Source of the DNA: Planctomycetota bacterium
GTDB lineage: Bacteria > Planctomycetota > Planctomycetia > Planctomycetales > Planctomycetaceae
Direction of reading: 5' to 3'
Assembly: GCA_027622115.1 (NCBI GenBank)
Contig: JAQBZS010000041.1
Span: 1 to 15,872 of the forward strand
DNA: 15,872 nucleotides
Shown here: positions 1-7,159 of the stretch, in pieces
Layout: every line of letters starts with the position of its first letter
Numbering within the stretch: the first letter of the stretch is position 1
Translations under genes and position numbers: made by a program
The notes under the pieces: generated by a model
The model's database searches: none
What the model saw: the letters and a program-made list of their open reading frames with translations, nothing else
What the model was told of the DNA's origin: nothing

Positions 1-3000
1 CCTCGCTGGAACAACCCGCCGCAAAACAACAACCTGCAGCCGAATCCTCCCGGACCATTCGCGCCGTCGCCGACATCGGTGCTCGGCGGTCGACGCCAAC
101 GCAACGCGATGCGGACACTGGGCTTCAATCTGAACGGGGCTCCGTCGCCGATCTACAATCCCTTGAGTGCCACGGAAACCTTTCCAGCGGAAACTGTTCG
201 CGGTTTCTATTTTCCGCATGACGGAATGGGCTATCAGAGCACGTGGCGAGTCGAAGACGACTTCGCGTACGACGGATTTGCCTTTACGACAAACCGTTTC
301 GGCTTCAGCGATTTCTTCGATTCGATCGAACATGGTGTGACCGGGACGCTGTTTGACGGGAATGATTATGCGTGGGATGTCGGTCGCCAGGGTGGTGGAC
401 CAACCGTGAATTCGCTGACCAGTGGAGACATCTACGGTATTGATGCCGAAGCCGGCGACGTCCAAATCGCGCCGGACATCTACGAGAATCGAAACAGTTT
501 CCTCAACAACGACTCGTTCGTCGCGGCGTCCGACCTCAATGACTCGACCATTGATATCGGTGGCGTGCCCACGCGAGTGCTGAATACACCGACGACCTTT
601 GCCAACCTGACGATCGATGTCGCCGGTGATTCGGACTACTACACCTTCACGGCACCAGCCGATGGTCCGTTGAACCTGCAAACTCAAACGGACAACACCG
701 GCACACTGGAAGTGTTCGTCTACGAGGTCTTTCCGGACCGCTTGATTGAAGAAGTCGCGACGCGGCTGATTCCCGGCACGGACACTCCGGTTCCCTTGGT
801 GGTGAATCTGAGTTCGCTGGTGACCTACACCAACTTGAACGGCGCATTGCCGATCTTGACCGCCGGGCGGCAATACTTCGTACGCATCGAAGGCACGGGT
901 TCGTTTGGCACGCAACGCGACTACTCGATGGCCATCAATCTGCCACTGGCTCCATTCACCGGCGGCTCGGGCGGATCATCGGCCCCATCGTTCGCGAGCG
1001 ACGCGGATACGGAAGTGGAAGTCACGAATCTGGATACACCGGACTTCACTCCCGGCGACGGATACATCGCCGATGAATTTGGTCGACAGACCTTGCGAGC
1101 CGCAGTGGATGAAGCGAACGCCAACGGCGACGCCGACACATTCACGCTGGTGAGCGGCACCTACACGTTGACGCGTCAAGGACGCAACGAAGACCTCAAC
1201 GGTCTCGGCGACTTGGATGTTCGCGAAGATTTGACGATTACGGGTGCGGGCGTCGGCGTGACGTTTATCGATGCGGACTTGATTGACCGCGTGTTCCATG
1301 TGCATCCCGGTGTTTCGTTAACGCTCAATGACATGACGTTGAGAGGCGGCGATGCGGATCGCGGTGGAGCCATTCTCAACGAAGGGAGTCTGGTTCTGAA
1401 CAATGTCCAGATCACCGGCAACACGGTTACGAGCGAAGGCGGCGGAATCTACAACGCCGGACCGACGAACGTGCAATTGGCCACCGCGCTCAACGCATTT
1501 CGCACAACCACGTCGCTCACGCTGCGTGACGGACTGCCGCTGTCGTACACGACCGGTCAATTCACGATTCGCATTGATGCGGAAGAGATGTTGGTGACGG
1601 CGGTTTCCGGCAACACATTGACGGTGGTTCGAGAATACAACGGCACGTCGCTGGCCTCGCACGTGGCCAACGCCAAAGTCCAAGTTCTATCGAGTGGCAG
1701 ATTGACCGGCACGAACGTGGAACTGACCGGCAACGAAGCGCTTCGCGGCGGTGCCATCGCCAATCACGGCGATCTTCGTTTGGTGGATACCGTAATTCGC
1801 GGCAACCGCGCCACCACGTCCGGCGGCGGCATCCTGACCAGCGGCACGCATTCGGATCGGCTCACCGTCGCCCTGCCCACGATCACCACCGCGATCACGT
1901 CCATCGATGTCGAGAACGGTTTGGCGTTCAACAGCCGGCTCTTGCCGTTCAATATCCGCATCGGTACGGAAGAATTGACGGTCTCGGCGATCTCCGGAAA
2001 TACGCTCACCGTGCGACGCGCCGTCAACAGCACGACAGCTGCGACGCATGTGATTGGGGCCAAAGTGCTGGCTCCCGATACTTCGTCCAGCGTGTTGGAA
2101 AACGTGGTGGTGGCGAACAACGTTTCGCTGTCCGGCGGTGGCATCACCAACCGCGGCGAGATGACGATCATTGCCGGCACTTTGATCGACAACGAAGCCC
2201 ACATTCGCGGCGGTGCGATCTTCAACGAACAAGGCGCGTTGTCCACGTTGAATCAAAGCGTGACCGCCGTGACAACGAGTTTGGCCGTCGAGAACGGTGG
2301 TTCATTCACCAATCCGACCCCATTCGTGATTCAAGTCGAATCCGAGCAGATGATCGTGAATACGGTTGTCGGCAACGTCCTGACGGTCCAACGCGGAGCC
2401 AACGGCACCAAGGCCACGCAACATTCCGCCCGCGCGGCGGTCCGACAACTCGACAGCGGCGTGCTGCAAGTCACCGACTCGTACATTGGCAAAATCGGCA
2501 CCAAGGTCTCGGCCAGCTTTGACAACGCCGTCGACCGCTTCAATGTGGACGACGTGAGCCTGTTCACCGATCCCGTGCAGTTCCAAATCTTGATCGGTGA
2601 CGAGCAAATGGAAGTGCTCAACATCGTTGGCAACGAAATCACCGTGCTACGTGCTCGAAACGGCACCACGGCCACCAGTCACTTCACCGGCGAACCGGTG
2701 CATCTGCTGGTGGACCACGGCAACAGCGCTCCCGAAGGCGGCGGCATCGCGAATCGCGGATCCGCCGTGATCCATACGTCGTCATTGAGCTTCAACGAAG
2801 GCTTCAATCAGGGTGGCGGACTGTTCAACCAGGGCAGTGCCTGGGTCGACAGCAGCACGCTGGCCAACAACACGGTGGGTGCTCGCGGCGGTGCGGTGTT
2901 CAACGAGGGCTTGATCACCGTGTTGAACGCGACGATTTCCGGCAACTCAGCGGCTTCGCGAGGTGCGGGCGTCTACAGCGAAGGCACCGTCACACTGCTC

Positions 3001-6000
3001 AACTCGACCGTGACGAATAACTCGGCATCCAGCGCCAGTGGTTTGGAAAACGCGTCGAACAATCCGTTCCGGATTGGAAATGTGATTTCCGCCGGCAACA
3101 TGTTCGTGCTGACTGCCGGCGACGCACCAAGCGACGTCGACGTGTCCGGCACCTTCCAATCGCTGGGCGGCAACCTGATCGGCGACGTGGATACCGCCAC
3201 GGGATTCATCAGTACGGATCAGCGGGGCACATCGGCCGCGCCGTTGCAGGCGAATTTGGAACCGCTGGGCGGCAACGGTGGCCTGTTGTTGAGTCACGAA
3301 CCGACGTTGGTCAGTCAAGCCATCGACAACGGCGTCAGCGGCTTAGATTTCATCAGCAACGGAGGCATCAGTTCCGCCACGTCCGCGTCACCGATCGTGA
3401 TCACGTCTTCGAATCACCGGTTATTCGATGGTGAAATCCTGACCGTCACTCTGCGAAATGCCGCCGGAGCCACAACCCTAACGGGCGAATACATCGCTCG
3501 AGTCATCGATCGTCACACGTTCTCGTTGCAGACACCGACGGGTGCTCCCGTCAGCGGCACCGGCTTGAACTTCGCCGGTGGCGGTGTTTGGACCGAGCGG
3601 TACGGTCGAGACCAACGAGGATCGCGGCGAGGCGTCAGTGCGGTCAGCGTGATTCCCACGCCGGATGCCGGTGCGATCGAGCGATTCGTGACGTCGCCGC
3701 TGCCGTTCTTCACGGTCACGCCCAACCCCACGGCTCCGTCCGAAGTGGTCCGTTTGGACGCCACGGGATCTCGGCACAGCAACGAACCTATCGGGCAGAT
3801 CGTATCGTACCTGTGGGACTTGGATGCCGACGGCTTGTTCGACGACGAAACCGGTCCCATCGTGCAATTGTCGTTCGATGTGGAAGGCAGCTTTCCCGTC
3901 CGATTGAAGGTGATTGACAATTTTGGCGTCGAACGCACCACCGCGACCCAAACGATTCTCGTCGATGCGCCGGATCCGCCAGTCATTCTTAAGCCGTCCG
4001 CTCCGGTCATCACCGACCACACGCCGAAAATCATCTGGACCGATGTTGGCGAACACTTCGATCTGGTGGTCAGCGAGATCGATTCCACCGGCGCGATTGT
4101 CCGCAGCCAAGTCATCCGTCAGCCGACGTTGGAAGAAAGTTTCTATTCGGTTCCGACCAAGCTCAAAGCTGGCATTTACCGGGCCTGGGTGCGCAGCTTT
4201 TCGTCTCGAGGCATTTACAGCGCGTTCAGTTCTCCGTTCGACTTTGAAATCCGCGACATGGTCATCACCGGCCCCGCGACGTCGTTCGATCGGACTCCGG
4301 AGATCACTTGGACTGCCATTCCCGGTGCCACCAATTACGAAATTTGGGTTGCGGACATCACGCGTCGCATCAGCCCCGTGAGACGATTCCGCACGATCGC
4401 CGGCAACTTAACCAAGTTCGAAGTCCCGATCGGCGATGCACTGCCGGCCGGTCGCTATCGCTTGGAAATGCGAGCCACCGACTTGGAAGACAGGGTCGGC
4501 GATTGGTCCAACCTGTTCTTCTTCGATGTCACGGCCCCGGTCATCACGAGCCCCCCGTCACCAACGGCTTCGACCGTGTCGACGGACTTCAATCTGGGAA
4601 GCTCGATGCAGGTCTTGATCACGTCGGTCCCGCTGGGTCCGCAGGGCAGCGCGATCACGGTGTTGGTGAAGAAGGAAGACTTAGGCCCGACCGCCGAACC
4701 GGTGGTCACGGTTGTCGCCAACCAGATCACCGTCAGCCTGAACGCCAATGCCGGCAACGTCAGCACGGCGCAGGACTTCATCGACGCGTTGAACAACGAC
4801 AACATCTCCAACAGACTCGTGCGGGCGAATCTGGTCACCGGTTTGGGCAGCACGGATGTGACGGCGACCAGCACTTCCGCAGGTACTTTGTTGTCGCTGG
4901 CCGGTGGCTTGGGCAACGGAATTTTCGACGCGACTCCGCTCATCACTTGGACTCCGCTGCCAAACGTGCATCACTACGTCGTGAACGTGGAAACCTTCGC
5001 TAACGGGTTCCGCGGCGGCAATATTGTGCATACGGGCAATCTGGTGCTCACGTCGACCTACGAAATTCCGGATCGGCTGGCACCGGGTGATTACTACGTG
5101 ACGGTCGATGCCGTGGACGTGACCGGCGAAACCAGCAATCGCAGCCCCGGCCATGTGATTCGGGTCGACTTGAATCAAAAAGTCGATACGGGAATTCGCA
5201 CAACTCTTCCCAGCGGAATCCAAAGCGCCGCGACACAGATCGTGTTGAATGACATCACGAAGTTCACGCAGGCGACACCGTTCCAGATTCAGATCGAAGC
5301 CGAATTAATGACGGTGACCAGGATTGATGCCGTGACCAAAACGCTGACGGTCCTGCGCGGCATCAATGGCACCACGGCGGTGTCGCACCGGTTTGGGGAA
5401 GGCGTCCGCGAATTGGATGGGAAGACCAGTCCCGTGGGAGCAGAGTTCAATCGTCAGCCGCAATTCAAATACAAACCGCTGTTGGGTGCCGATTCCTACA
5501 ACATCTGGGTGACGTTGCTGGCTACGGATCTGCGGAGTGGCGTGGGGTGGTCCGGCATCATCCGTGAGCTGGGTAACACGAGCGACCGCTTGGCGGCCAA
5601 TGCGAATCTGGCGTCGGGCAATTACCGTTGGCAGGTTCGGGCTGTCACCGATGACGGCACGAATGGCCCGTGGAGCGACTATGTCAACTTCACGGTTCCC
5701 GTGGTCAAGATCGAGACTCCCGCCCGACTGGGGACAACGTTCACCGTGGCTCGACCGACGTTTGTCTGGAACGCCGTGGGAATCAATGATCTCGACGACT
5801 ACGAAATCTGGGTCGACAAAGTGTTGCCGAACGGTGCCGGCGTGGACATTCGCCGCATCTACGGAGCCAAGGGCCTGACCGGTCTGCAAACCACGGTGCC
5901 GTTCGATCTCCCGAACGGCGAATACACGATCGAAATGCGAACCTTCGAACGAGACAACGTGGACGGCGGCGGCGTGTATCGATCGGAATGGTCACCGACG

Positions 6001-6822
6001 CATCGGTTCCAGATCAATTCGCAACTGCCCGATTCGCCGGTCTTGATCGGCCCCGTGGGCGTCCAGCCAACTCGCTTGCCAACGTTCACTTGGGTGCCGT
6101 CTCCGCAGGCGGTGGCGTACCAAGTCTTCATCAAGAATCTGACAAATGGCCAGATTCCAGTCTTGTCGGCGGTCGTGAATACGAATTCGTTTACCCCGGC
6201 CGGTCAATTTACGCCCGGGATTTACCGCTGGTGGGTCCGAGCCTTCGATGTGGGTGGGGCATCGAGCGGTTGGAGCAGCCCGCGTGAATTCACGATCGTT
6301 CAAGCTTTGCCGGGCGCGGATGGCGGAACCGACTCGACGGAGCCCACAGACGCAACTCCCGAAGTGTTGGTCGCGGCGTTGGCCAATCCAGCGGCCGTGA
6401 TCGATGAAAGCGTGTTCTCCATCATCGACGCCGGGCCGGCGCTCAAAACGTCCGATCCGTTCGGCGGTGACAAACACGAGTCCACGCCGTTTGAGTCTTC
6501 GTCGTCGCGAGACGGTGAAACCGCTCCGTACCAAATGACGTCTTGGGTGCATGCCGCAGTCTTGGAGCACGAGCCTGTTGTCGATTCTACGGATGATGCG
6601 GATGCCGACGTGATTGATTACGTGTTGCAAAACCTCAGCAGCTTGGGTTGGGCAGACCTCGAACCGACCGACACGGCACTGCGTGAATCGGACGACGTGG
6701 CGGTCGAATCCGATGCAACACAGTCCGACAAGACCGCGTGGGCGTTGGCTTTGGCACCGCTGGGGCTGGGACGGTTTTGGACCGGAAAACGGCGTAATCG
6801 CAAGCAGGATGAAGACGTATAA
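1..6822 (+). CDS. Giant multidomain surface protein (PPC, CSLREA/beta-helix, PKD, FN3-like repeats), 5'-truncated by the window
   Basis: The frame is open from base 1 to the TAA at 6820-6822, so the true start lies upstream; the GTG at 79 is only the first start-like codon in view. There are 2273 visible residues (numbered from codon 1). Domains in order: an unrecognised N-part (1-160), a PPC-like beta-sandwich (about 161-315), a CSLREA-like entry with T-L-R-A-A-V-D-E-A-N (about 364-373), a right-handed beta-helix with about ten G-G-[AG]-I-x-N-x-G turns (to about 1020), a closing segment with D-Q-R-G and D-A-G-A-I-E, a PKD domain (1234-1324), six FN3-like repeats (1325-2100), an acidic linker, and a hydrophobic/basic C-terminus. 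Small modules of three families are inserted among these domains. I see no cysteine codon in the visible protein, which fits export. No enzyme motif is visible. The domain mix suggests an adhesin or cell-surface/matrix protein; the actual ligand is unknown. Confidence 0.93.
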   Translation, partial: PRWNNPPQNNNLQPNPPGPFAPSPTSVLGGRRQRNAMRTLGFNLNGAPSPIYNPLSATETFPAETVRGFYFPHDGMGYQSTWRVEDDFAYDGFAFTTNRFGFSDFFDSIEHGVTGTLFDGNDYAWDVGRQGGGPTVNSLTSGDIYGIDAEAGDVQIAPDIYENRNSFLNNDSFVAASDLNDSTIDIGGVPTRVLNTPTTFANLTIDVAGDSDYYTFTAPADGPLNLQTQTDNTGTLEVFVYEVFPDRLIEEVATRLIPGTDTPVPLVVNLSSLVTYTNLNGALPILTAGRQYFVRIEGTGSFGTQRDYSMAINLPLAPFTGGSGGSSAPSFASDADTEVEVTNLDTPDFTPGDGYIADEFGRQTLRAAVDEANANGDADTFTLVSGTYTLTRQGRNEDLNGLGDLDVREDLTITGAGVGVTFIDADLIDRVFHVHPGVSLTLNDMTLRGGDADRGGAILNEGSLVLNNVQITGNTVTSEGGGIYNAGPTNVQLATALNAFRTTTSLTLRDGLPLSYTTGQFTIRIDAEEMLVTAVSGNTLTVVREYNGTSLASHVANAKVQVLSSGRLTGTNVELTGNEALRGGAIANHGDLRLVDTVIRGNRATTSGGGILTSGTHSDRLTVALPTITTAITSIDVENGLAFNSRLLPFNIRIGTEELTVSAISGNTLTVRRAVNSTTAATHVIGAKVLAPDTSSSVLENVVVANNVSLSGGGITNRGEMTIIAGTLIDNEAHIRGGAIFNEQGALSTLNQSVTAVTTSLAVENGGSFTNPTPFVIQVESEQMIVNTVVGNVLTVQRGANGTKATQHSARAAVRQLDSGVLQVTDSYIGKIGTKVSASFDNAVDRFNVDDVSLFTDPVQFQILIGDEQMEVLNIVGNEITVLRARNGTTATSHFTGEPVHLLVDHGNSAPEGGGIANRGSAVIHTSSLSFNEGFNQGGGLFNQGSAWVDSSTLANNTVGARGGAVFNEGLITVLNATISGNSAASRGAGVYSEGTVTLLNSTVTNNSASSASGLENASNNPFRIGNVISAGNMFVLTAGDAPSDVDVSGTFQSLGGNLIGDVDTATGFISTDQRGTSAAPLQANLEPLGGNGGLLLSHEPTLVSQAIDNGVSGLDFISNGGISSATSASPIVITSSNHRLFDGEILTVTLRNAAGATTLTGEYIARVIDRHTFSLQTPTGAPVSGTGLNFAGGGVWTERYGRDQRGSRRGVSAVSVIPTPDAGAIERFVTSPLPFFTVTPNPTAPSEVVRLDATGSRHSNEPIGQIVSYLWDLDADGLFDDETGPIVQLSFDVEGSFPVRLKVIDNFGVERTTATQTILVDAPDPPVILKPSAPVITDHTPKIIWTDVGEHFDLVVSEIDSTGAIVRSQVIRQPTLEESFYSVPTKLKAGIYRAWVRSFSSRGIYSAFSSPFDFEIRDMVITGPATSFDRTPEITWTAIPGATNYEIWVADITRRISPVRRFRTIAGNLTKFEVPIGDALPAGRYRLEMRATDLEDRVGDWSNLFFFDVTAPVITSPPSPTASTVSTDFNLGSSMQVLITSVPLGPQGSAITVLVKKEDLGPTAEPVVTVVANQITVSLNANAGNVSTAQDFIDALNNDNISNRLVRANLVTGLGSTDVTATSTSAGTLLSLAGGLGNGIFDATPLITWTPLPNVHHYVVNVETFANGFRGGNIVHTGNLVLTSTYEIPDRLAPGDYYVTVDAVDVTGETSNRSPGHVIRVDLNQKVDTGIRTTLPSGIQSAATQIVLNDITKFTQATPFQIQIEAELMTVTRIDAVTKTLTVLRGINGTTAVSHRFGEGVRELDGKTSPVGAEFNRQPQFKYKPLLGADSYNIWVTLLATDLRSGVGWSGIIRELGNTSDRLAANANLASGNYRWQVRAVTDDGTNGPWSDYVNFTVPVVKIETPARLGTTFTVARPTFVWNAVGINDLDDYEIWVDKVLPNGAGVDIRRIYGAKGLTGLQTTVPFDLPNGEYTIEMRTFERDNVDGGGVYRSEWSPTHRFQINSQLPDSPVLIGPVGVQPTRLPTFTWVPSPQAVAYQVFIKNLTNGQIPVLSAVVNTNSFTPAGQFTPGIYRWWVRAFDVGGASSGWSSPREFTIVQALPGADGGTDSTEPTDATPEVLVAALANPAAVIDESVFSIIDAGPALKTSDPFGGDKHESTPFESSSSRDGETAPYQMTSWVHAAVLEHEPVVDSTDDADADVIDYVLQNLSSLGWADLEPTDTALRESDDVAVESDATQSDKTAWALALAPLGLGRFWTGKRRNRKQDEDV
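481..945 (+). other. PPC-like domain in gene 1
   Basis: The segment shows the usual pattern of a bacterial pre-peptidase C-terminal domain: an N-N-D-S-F entry, a D-S-D-Y-Y-T-F-T-A hallmark (about 634-660), a middle strand, and the closing A-G-R-Q-Y-F-V-R-I-E-G strand. Family knowledge: these are small beta-sandwich domains attached to secreted proteins. No peptidase is visible upstream in this protein, but its N-terminus is outside the window. Confidence 0.7.
1477..1698 (+). repeat. Module I copy 1 (R-E-Y-N-G-T-S-L-A-S-H)
   Basis: About 74 residues with the family pattern T-T-S-L-T-L, then F-T-I-R-I-D-A-E-E-M, G-N-T-L-T-V, and N-G-T-S-L-A-S-H, ending near V-L-S-S-G. It lies between beta-helix turns at 1435 and 1747. 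The pattern recalls modules of phage tail proteins (G-N-T-L-T-V-x-R-G-x-N-G-T-T-A-x-x-H). Confidence 0.75.
1861..2091 (+). repeat. Module I copy 2 (N-S-T-T-A-A-T-H)
   Basis: This copy reads T-A-I-T-S-I-D-V-E-N-G, F-N-I-R-I-G-T-E-E-L, G-N-T-L-T-V-R-R and N-S-T-T-A-A-T-H-V-I-G-A-K-V. It sits between the beta-helix turns at 1822 and 2134. Confidence 0.75.
2239..2460 (+). repeat. Module I copy 3 (R-G-A-N-G-T-K-A-T-Q-H)
   Basis: This copy reads V-T-T-S-L-A-V-E-N-G, F-V-I-Q-V-E-S-E-Q-M, G-N-V-L-T-V-Q-R-G-A-N-G-T-K-A-T-Q-H and ends R-Q-L-D-S-G. It follows the beta-helix turn at 2212 and is separated from copy 4 by about a dozen residues. Confidence 0.75.
2497..2721 (+). repeat. Module I copy 4 (R-A-R-N-G-T-T-A-T-S-H)
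   Basis: This copy reads F-N-V-D-D-V, F-Q-I-L-I-G-D-E-Q-M, G-N-E-I-T-V-L-R-A-R-N-G-T-T-A-T-S-H and ends with L-V-D-H-G. The beta-helix resumes at once with E-G-G-G-I-A-N-R-G at about 2734. Confidence 0.75.
3160..3690 (+). other. CSLREA-type C-terminal closing segment, interrupted by an insert
   Basis: The order S-L-G-G-N-L-I-G, then T-D-Q-R-G, P-L-Q-A-N-L, S-Q-A-I-D-N-G, then G-R-D-Q-R-G-x-x-R and P-D-A-G-A-I-E matches the closing part of CSLREA/choice-of-anchor beta-helix proteins. In that family the A-I-D-x-G and D-Q-R-G steps are normally close. Here about 80 residues (3355-3594) separate them, and these look like a separate module. Confidence 0.65.
3355..3594 (+). repeat. FCCH-like inserted module (family II), single copy
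   Basis: The segment reads P-I-V-I-T-S-S-N-H-R-L-F-D-G-E, then T-L-T-G-E-Y, then V-I-D-R-H-T-F-S-L. This matches the pattern of the small domain often annotated as 'ubiquitin-activating enzyme E1 FCCH' in phage structural proteins (A-H-G-L-x-x-G-D ... L-N-G-x-x-x-V ... T-F-x-L). It sits inside the closing segment of the beta-helix. Assignment is by recalled pattern only. Confidence 0.5.
3700..3972 (+). other. PKD domain in gene 1
   Basis: P-x-P-T-A-P-S-E-V-V-R-L-D-A-T-G-S opens the domain. It contains the hallmark Y-L-W-D-L-D-A-D-G-L-F-D-D and closes with G-S-F-P-V-R-L-K-V-I-D-N-F-G. These are the standard steps of a polycystic-kidney-disease-type beta-sandwich. The D-x-D-x-D-G loop could bind calcium. 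It links the beta-helix to the FN3-like array. Confidence 0.85.
4606..4920 (+). repeat. Module III in gene 1 (K-K-E-D-L-G-P-T ... L-A-G-G-L-G-N)
   Basis: About 105 residues with V-L-V-K-K-E-D-L-G-P-T, Q-I-T-V-S-L-N-A-N, A-Q-D-F-I-D-A-L-N, L-V-R-A-N-L, S-T-D-V-T and L-S-L-A-G-G-L-G-N. It aligns almost without gaps to 8342-8659 in gene 2, with roughly 40% identity by eye. It splits the third FN3-like repeat between its first strand (P-V-I-T-S-P) and F-D-A-T-P-L-I-T-W. Confidence 0.8.
5191..5421 (+). repeat. Module I copy 5, inserted in the fourth FN3-like repeat
   Basis: This copy reads A-A-T-Q-I-V-L-N-D-I, F-Q-I-Q-I-E-A-E-L-M, K-T-L-T-V-L-R-G-I-N-G-T-T-A-V-S-H and ends R-E-L-D-G. It lies far from the other four, inside the FN3-like array and just before the F-N-R-Q-P-Q-F-K-Y strand. 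The same module therefore occurs in two unrelated host folds. Confidence 0.75.
6301..6819 (+). other. Acidic linker and hydrophobic/basic C-terminus of gene 1
   Basis: After the last FN3-like repeat come about 145 residues rich in D, E, S and T with no recognised domain. The end is a short hydrophobic stretch, A-W-A-L-A-L-A-P-L-G-L-G-R-F-W (6736-6780), followed by K-R-R-N-R-K (6787-6804) and an acidic last few residues. A hydrophobic stretch plus a basic tail is the usual plan of C-terminal sorting or anchor signals, but this one is short, and it is neither LPXTG nor PEP-CTERM. The anchoring role is inferred. Confidence 0.5.
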
Positions 6823-7159
6823 GTCGAATCGCATGTGGCCGTCGCGCTCCGCGTGACGAGGCTCGATCACACGGACGGTGACGGCTGGAACAACGGATTG
6901 AGTGCGTGTGGACCGACATTCGCATGGAATGTTTCTTTTCACCCACACTCGCGAGAATGAGGCGGATTTGGTGGTTTCTCTGCCGGAAACGCCCTCGATA
7001 GGATAGCTGAGATCCGCCGAACGTGGCTTCACGAGTCGACGTCGAATTCGAACCGAATTTCGCAAGATTTCGGCTCAACGCTTTCGGCGCTGGCGGGTTT
7101 TGTTGCACGGATTGTTGTTTATCAGCTTTATTGACGATCCTTCCTGGTAGGTACAGTCG
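6823..7159. other. Intergenic region between the two giant genes
   Basis: This 337-bp gap is the only non-coding stretch. I see no convincing open frame of its own and no GC hairpin followed by a T run after the first gene; the best structure near that stop is CGCG-CTC-CGCG at 6843-6853 with no T tail. A 7-bp inverted repeat (GGCGGAT 6961-6967 / ATCCGCC 7012-7018) and a 10-bp palindrome (TCGAATTCGA, 7042-7051) are present, but both could be chance. The last 60 bases are richer in A+T (about 7098-7135) and contain TTGCAC at 7103-7108 and TTGACG at 7131-7136, neither with a good -10 box. The second gene's promoter most likely lies here, but it cannot be fixed from sequence alone. Confidence 0.8.
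7146..7151 (+). promoter_or_regulatory. Weak ribosome-binding site for the second giant gene
   Basis: GGTAGG lies 8 bases before the ATG at 7160. It is a partial match to a Shine-Dalgarno sequence at a suitable distance. It overlaps the in-frame TAG at 7148-7150 that limits how far upstream the gene can start. Support is modest, since many planctomycete genes have weak or no such site. Confidence 0.3.

Larger units (their letters stand above)
1018..3060 (+). other. CSLREA-like entry and right-handed beta-helix region in gene 1
   Basis: T-L-R-A-A-V-D-E-A-N at about 1090-1119 resembles the CSLREA motif that opens many beta-helix repeats, although the Cys is absent. Turns of the form G-G-[AG]-[IVL]-x-N-x-G follow near 1363, 1435, 1747, 1822, 2134, 2212, 2737, 2812 and 2887, with weaker turns near 2962 and 3037, spaced by T-x-x-G-N/N-N strands as in chlamydial Pmp-type repeats. 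Four copies of module I (1477-1698, 1861-2091, 2239-2460, 2497-2721) lie between turns. Likely an elongated solenoid on the cell surface. Confidence 0.75.
3973..6300 (+). repeat. Array of six fibronectin-III-like repeats in gene 1
   Basis: Repeat limits by eye are 3973-4257, 4258-4536, 4537-5175, 5176-5700, 5701-6018 and 6019-6300. Each has a P-x-[IF]-x-[WY] strand, usually an x-Y-x-[IV]-[WF]-V strand, an [AP]-G-x-Y-x-x-x-[VM]-R-[AST] strand and a final [WF]-x-x-x-x-x-F-x-[IV]. The third and fourth are roughly twice normal length because a module is inserted before the F-[DN]-x-x-P-x-[IF]-x-[WY] strand in each. Likely a flexible stalk that carries the beta-helix away from the anchor. Confidence 0.75.

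Noticed and set aside
1018..3060. RTX calcium-binding nonapeptide repeats
   Set aside because: The glycine-rich motifs are G-G-[AG]-I-x-N-x-G with about 25-residue or longer spacing, as in beta-helix/Pmp-type repeats, not G-G-x-G-x-D-x-L-x.
4569..4929. TTCGAC on both sides of the module III insert as a target-site duplication
   Set aside because: Only six bases, in different reading frames, and this hexamer is common in the window; likely chance.
6961..7018. Inverted repeat GGCGGAT / ATCCGCC as a terminator or regulatory hairpin
   Set aside because: Seven paired bases with a loop of about 44 bases and no T run; a pair of this length is expected by chance in a region of this size.
7103..7136. 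TTGCAC and TTGACG as -35 boxes for gene 2
   Set aside because: Neither has a convincing -10 box at 16-18 bases. The A+T-rich stretch makes a promoter here plausible, but it cannot be located.
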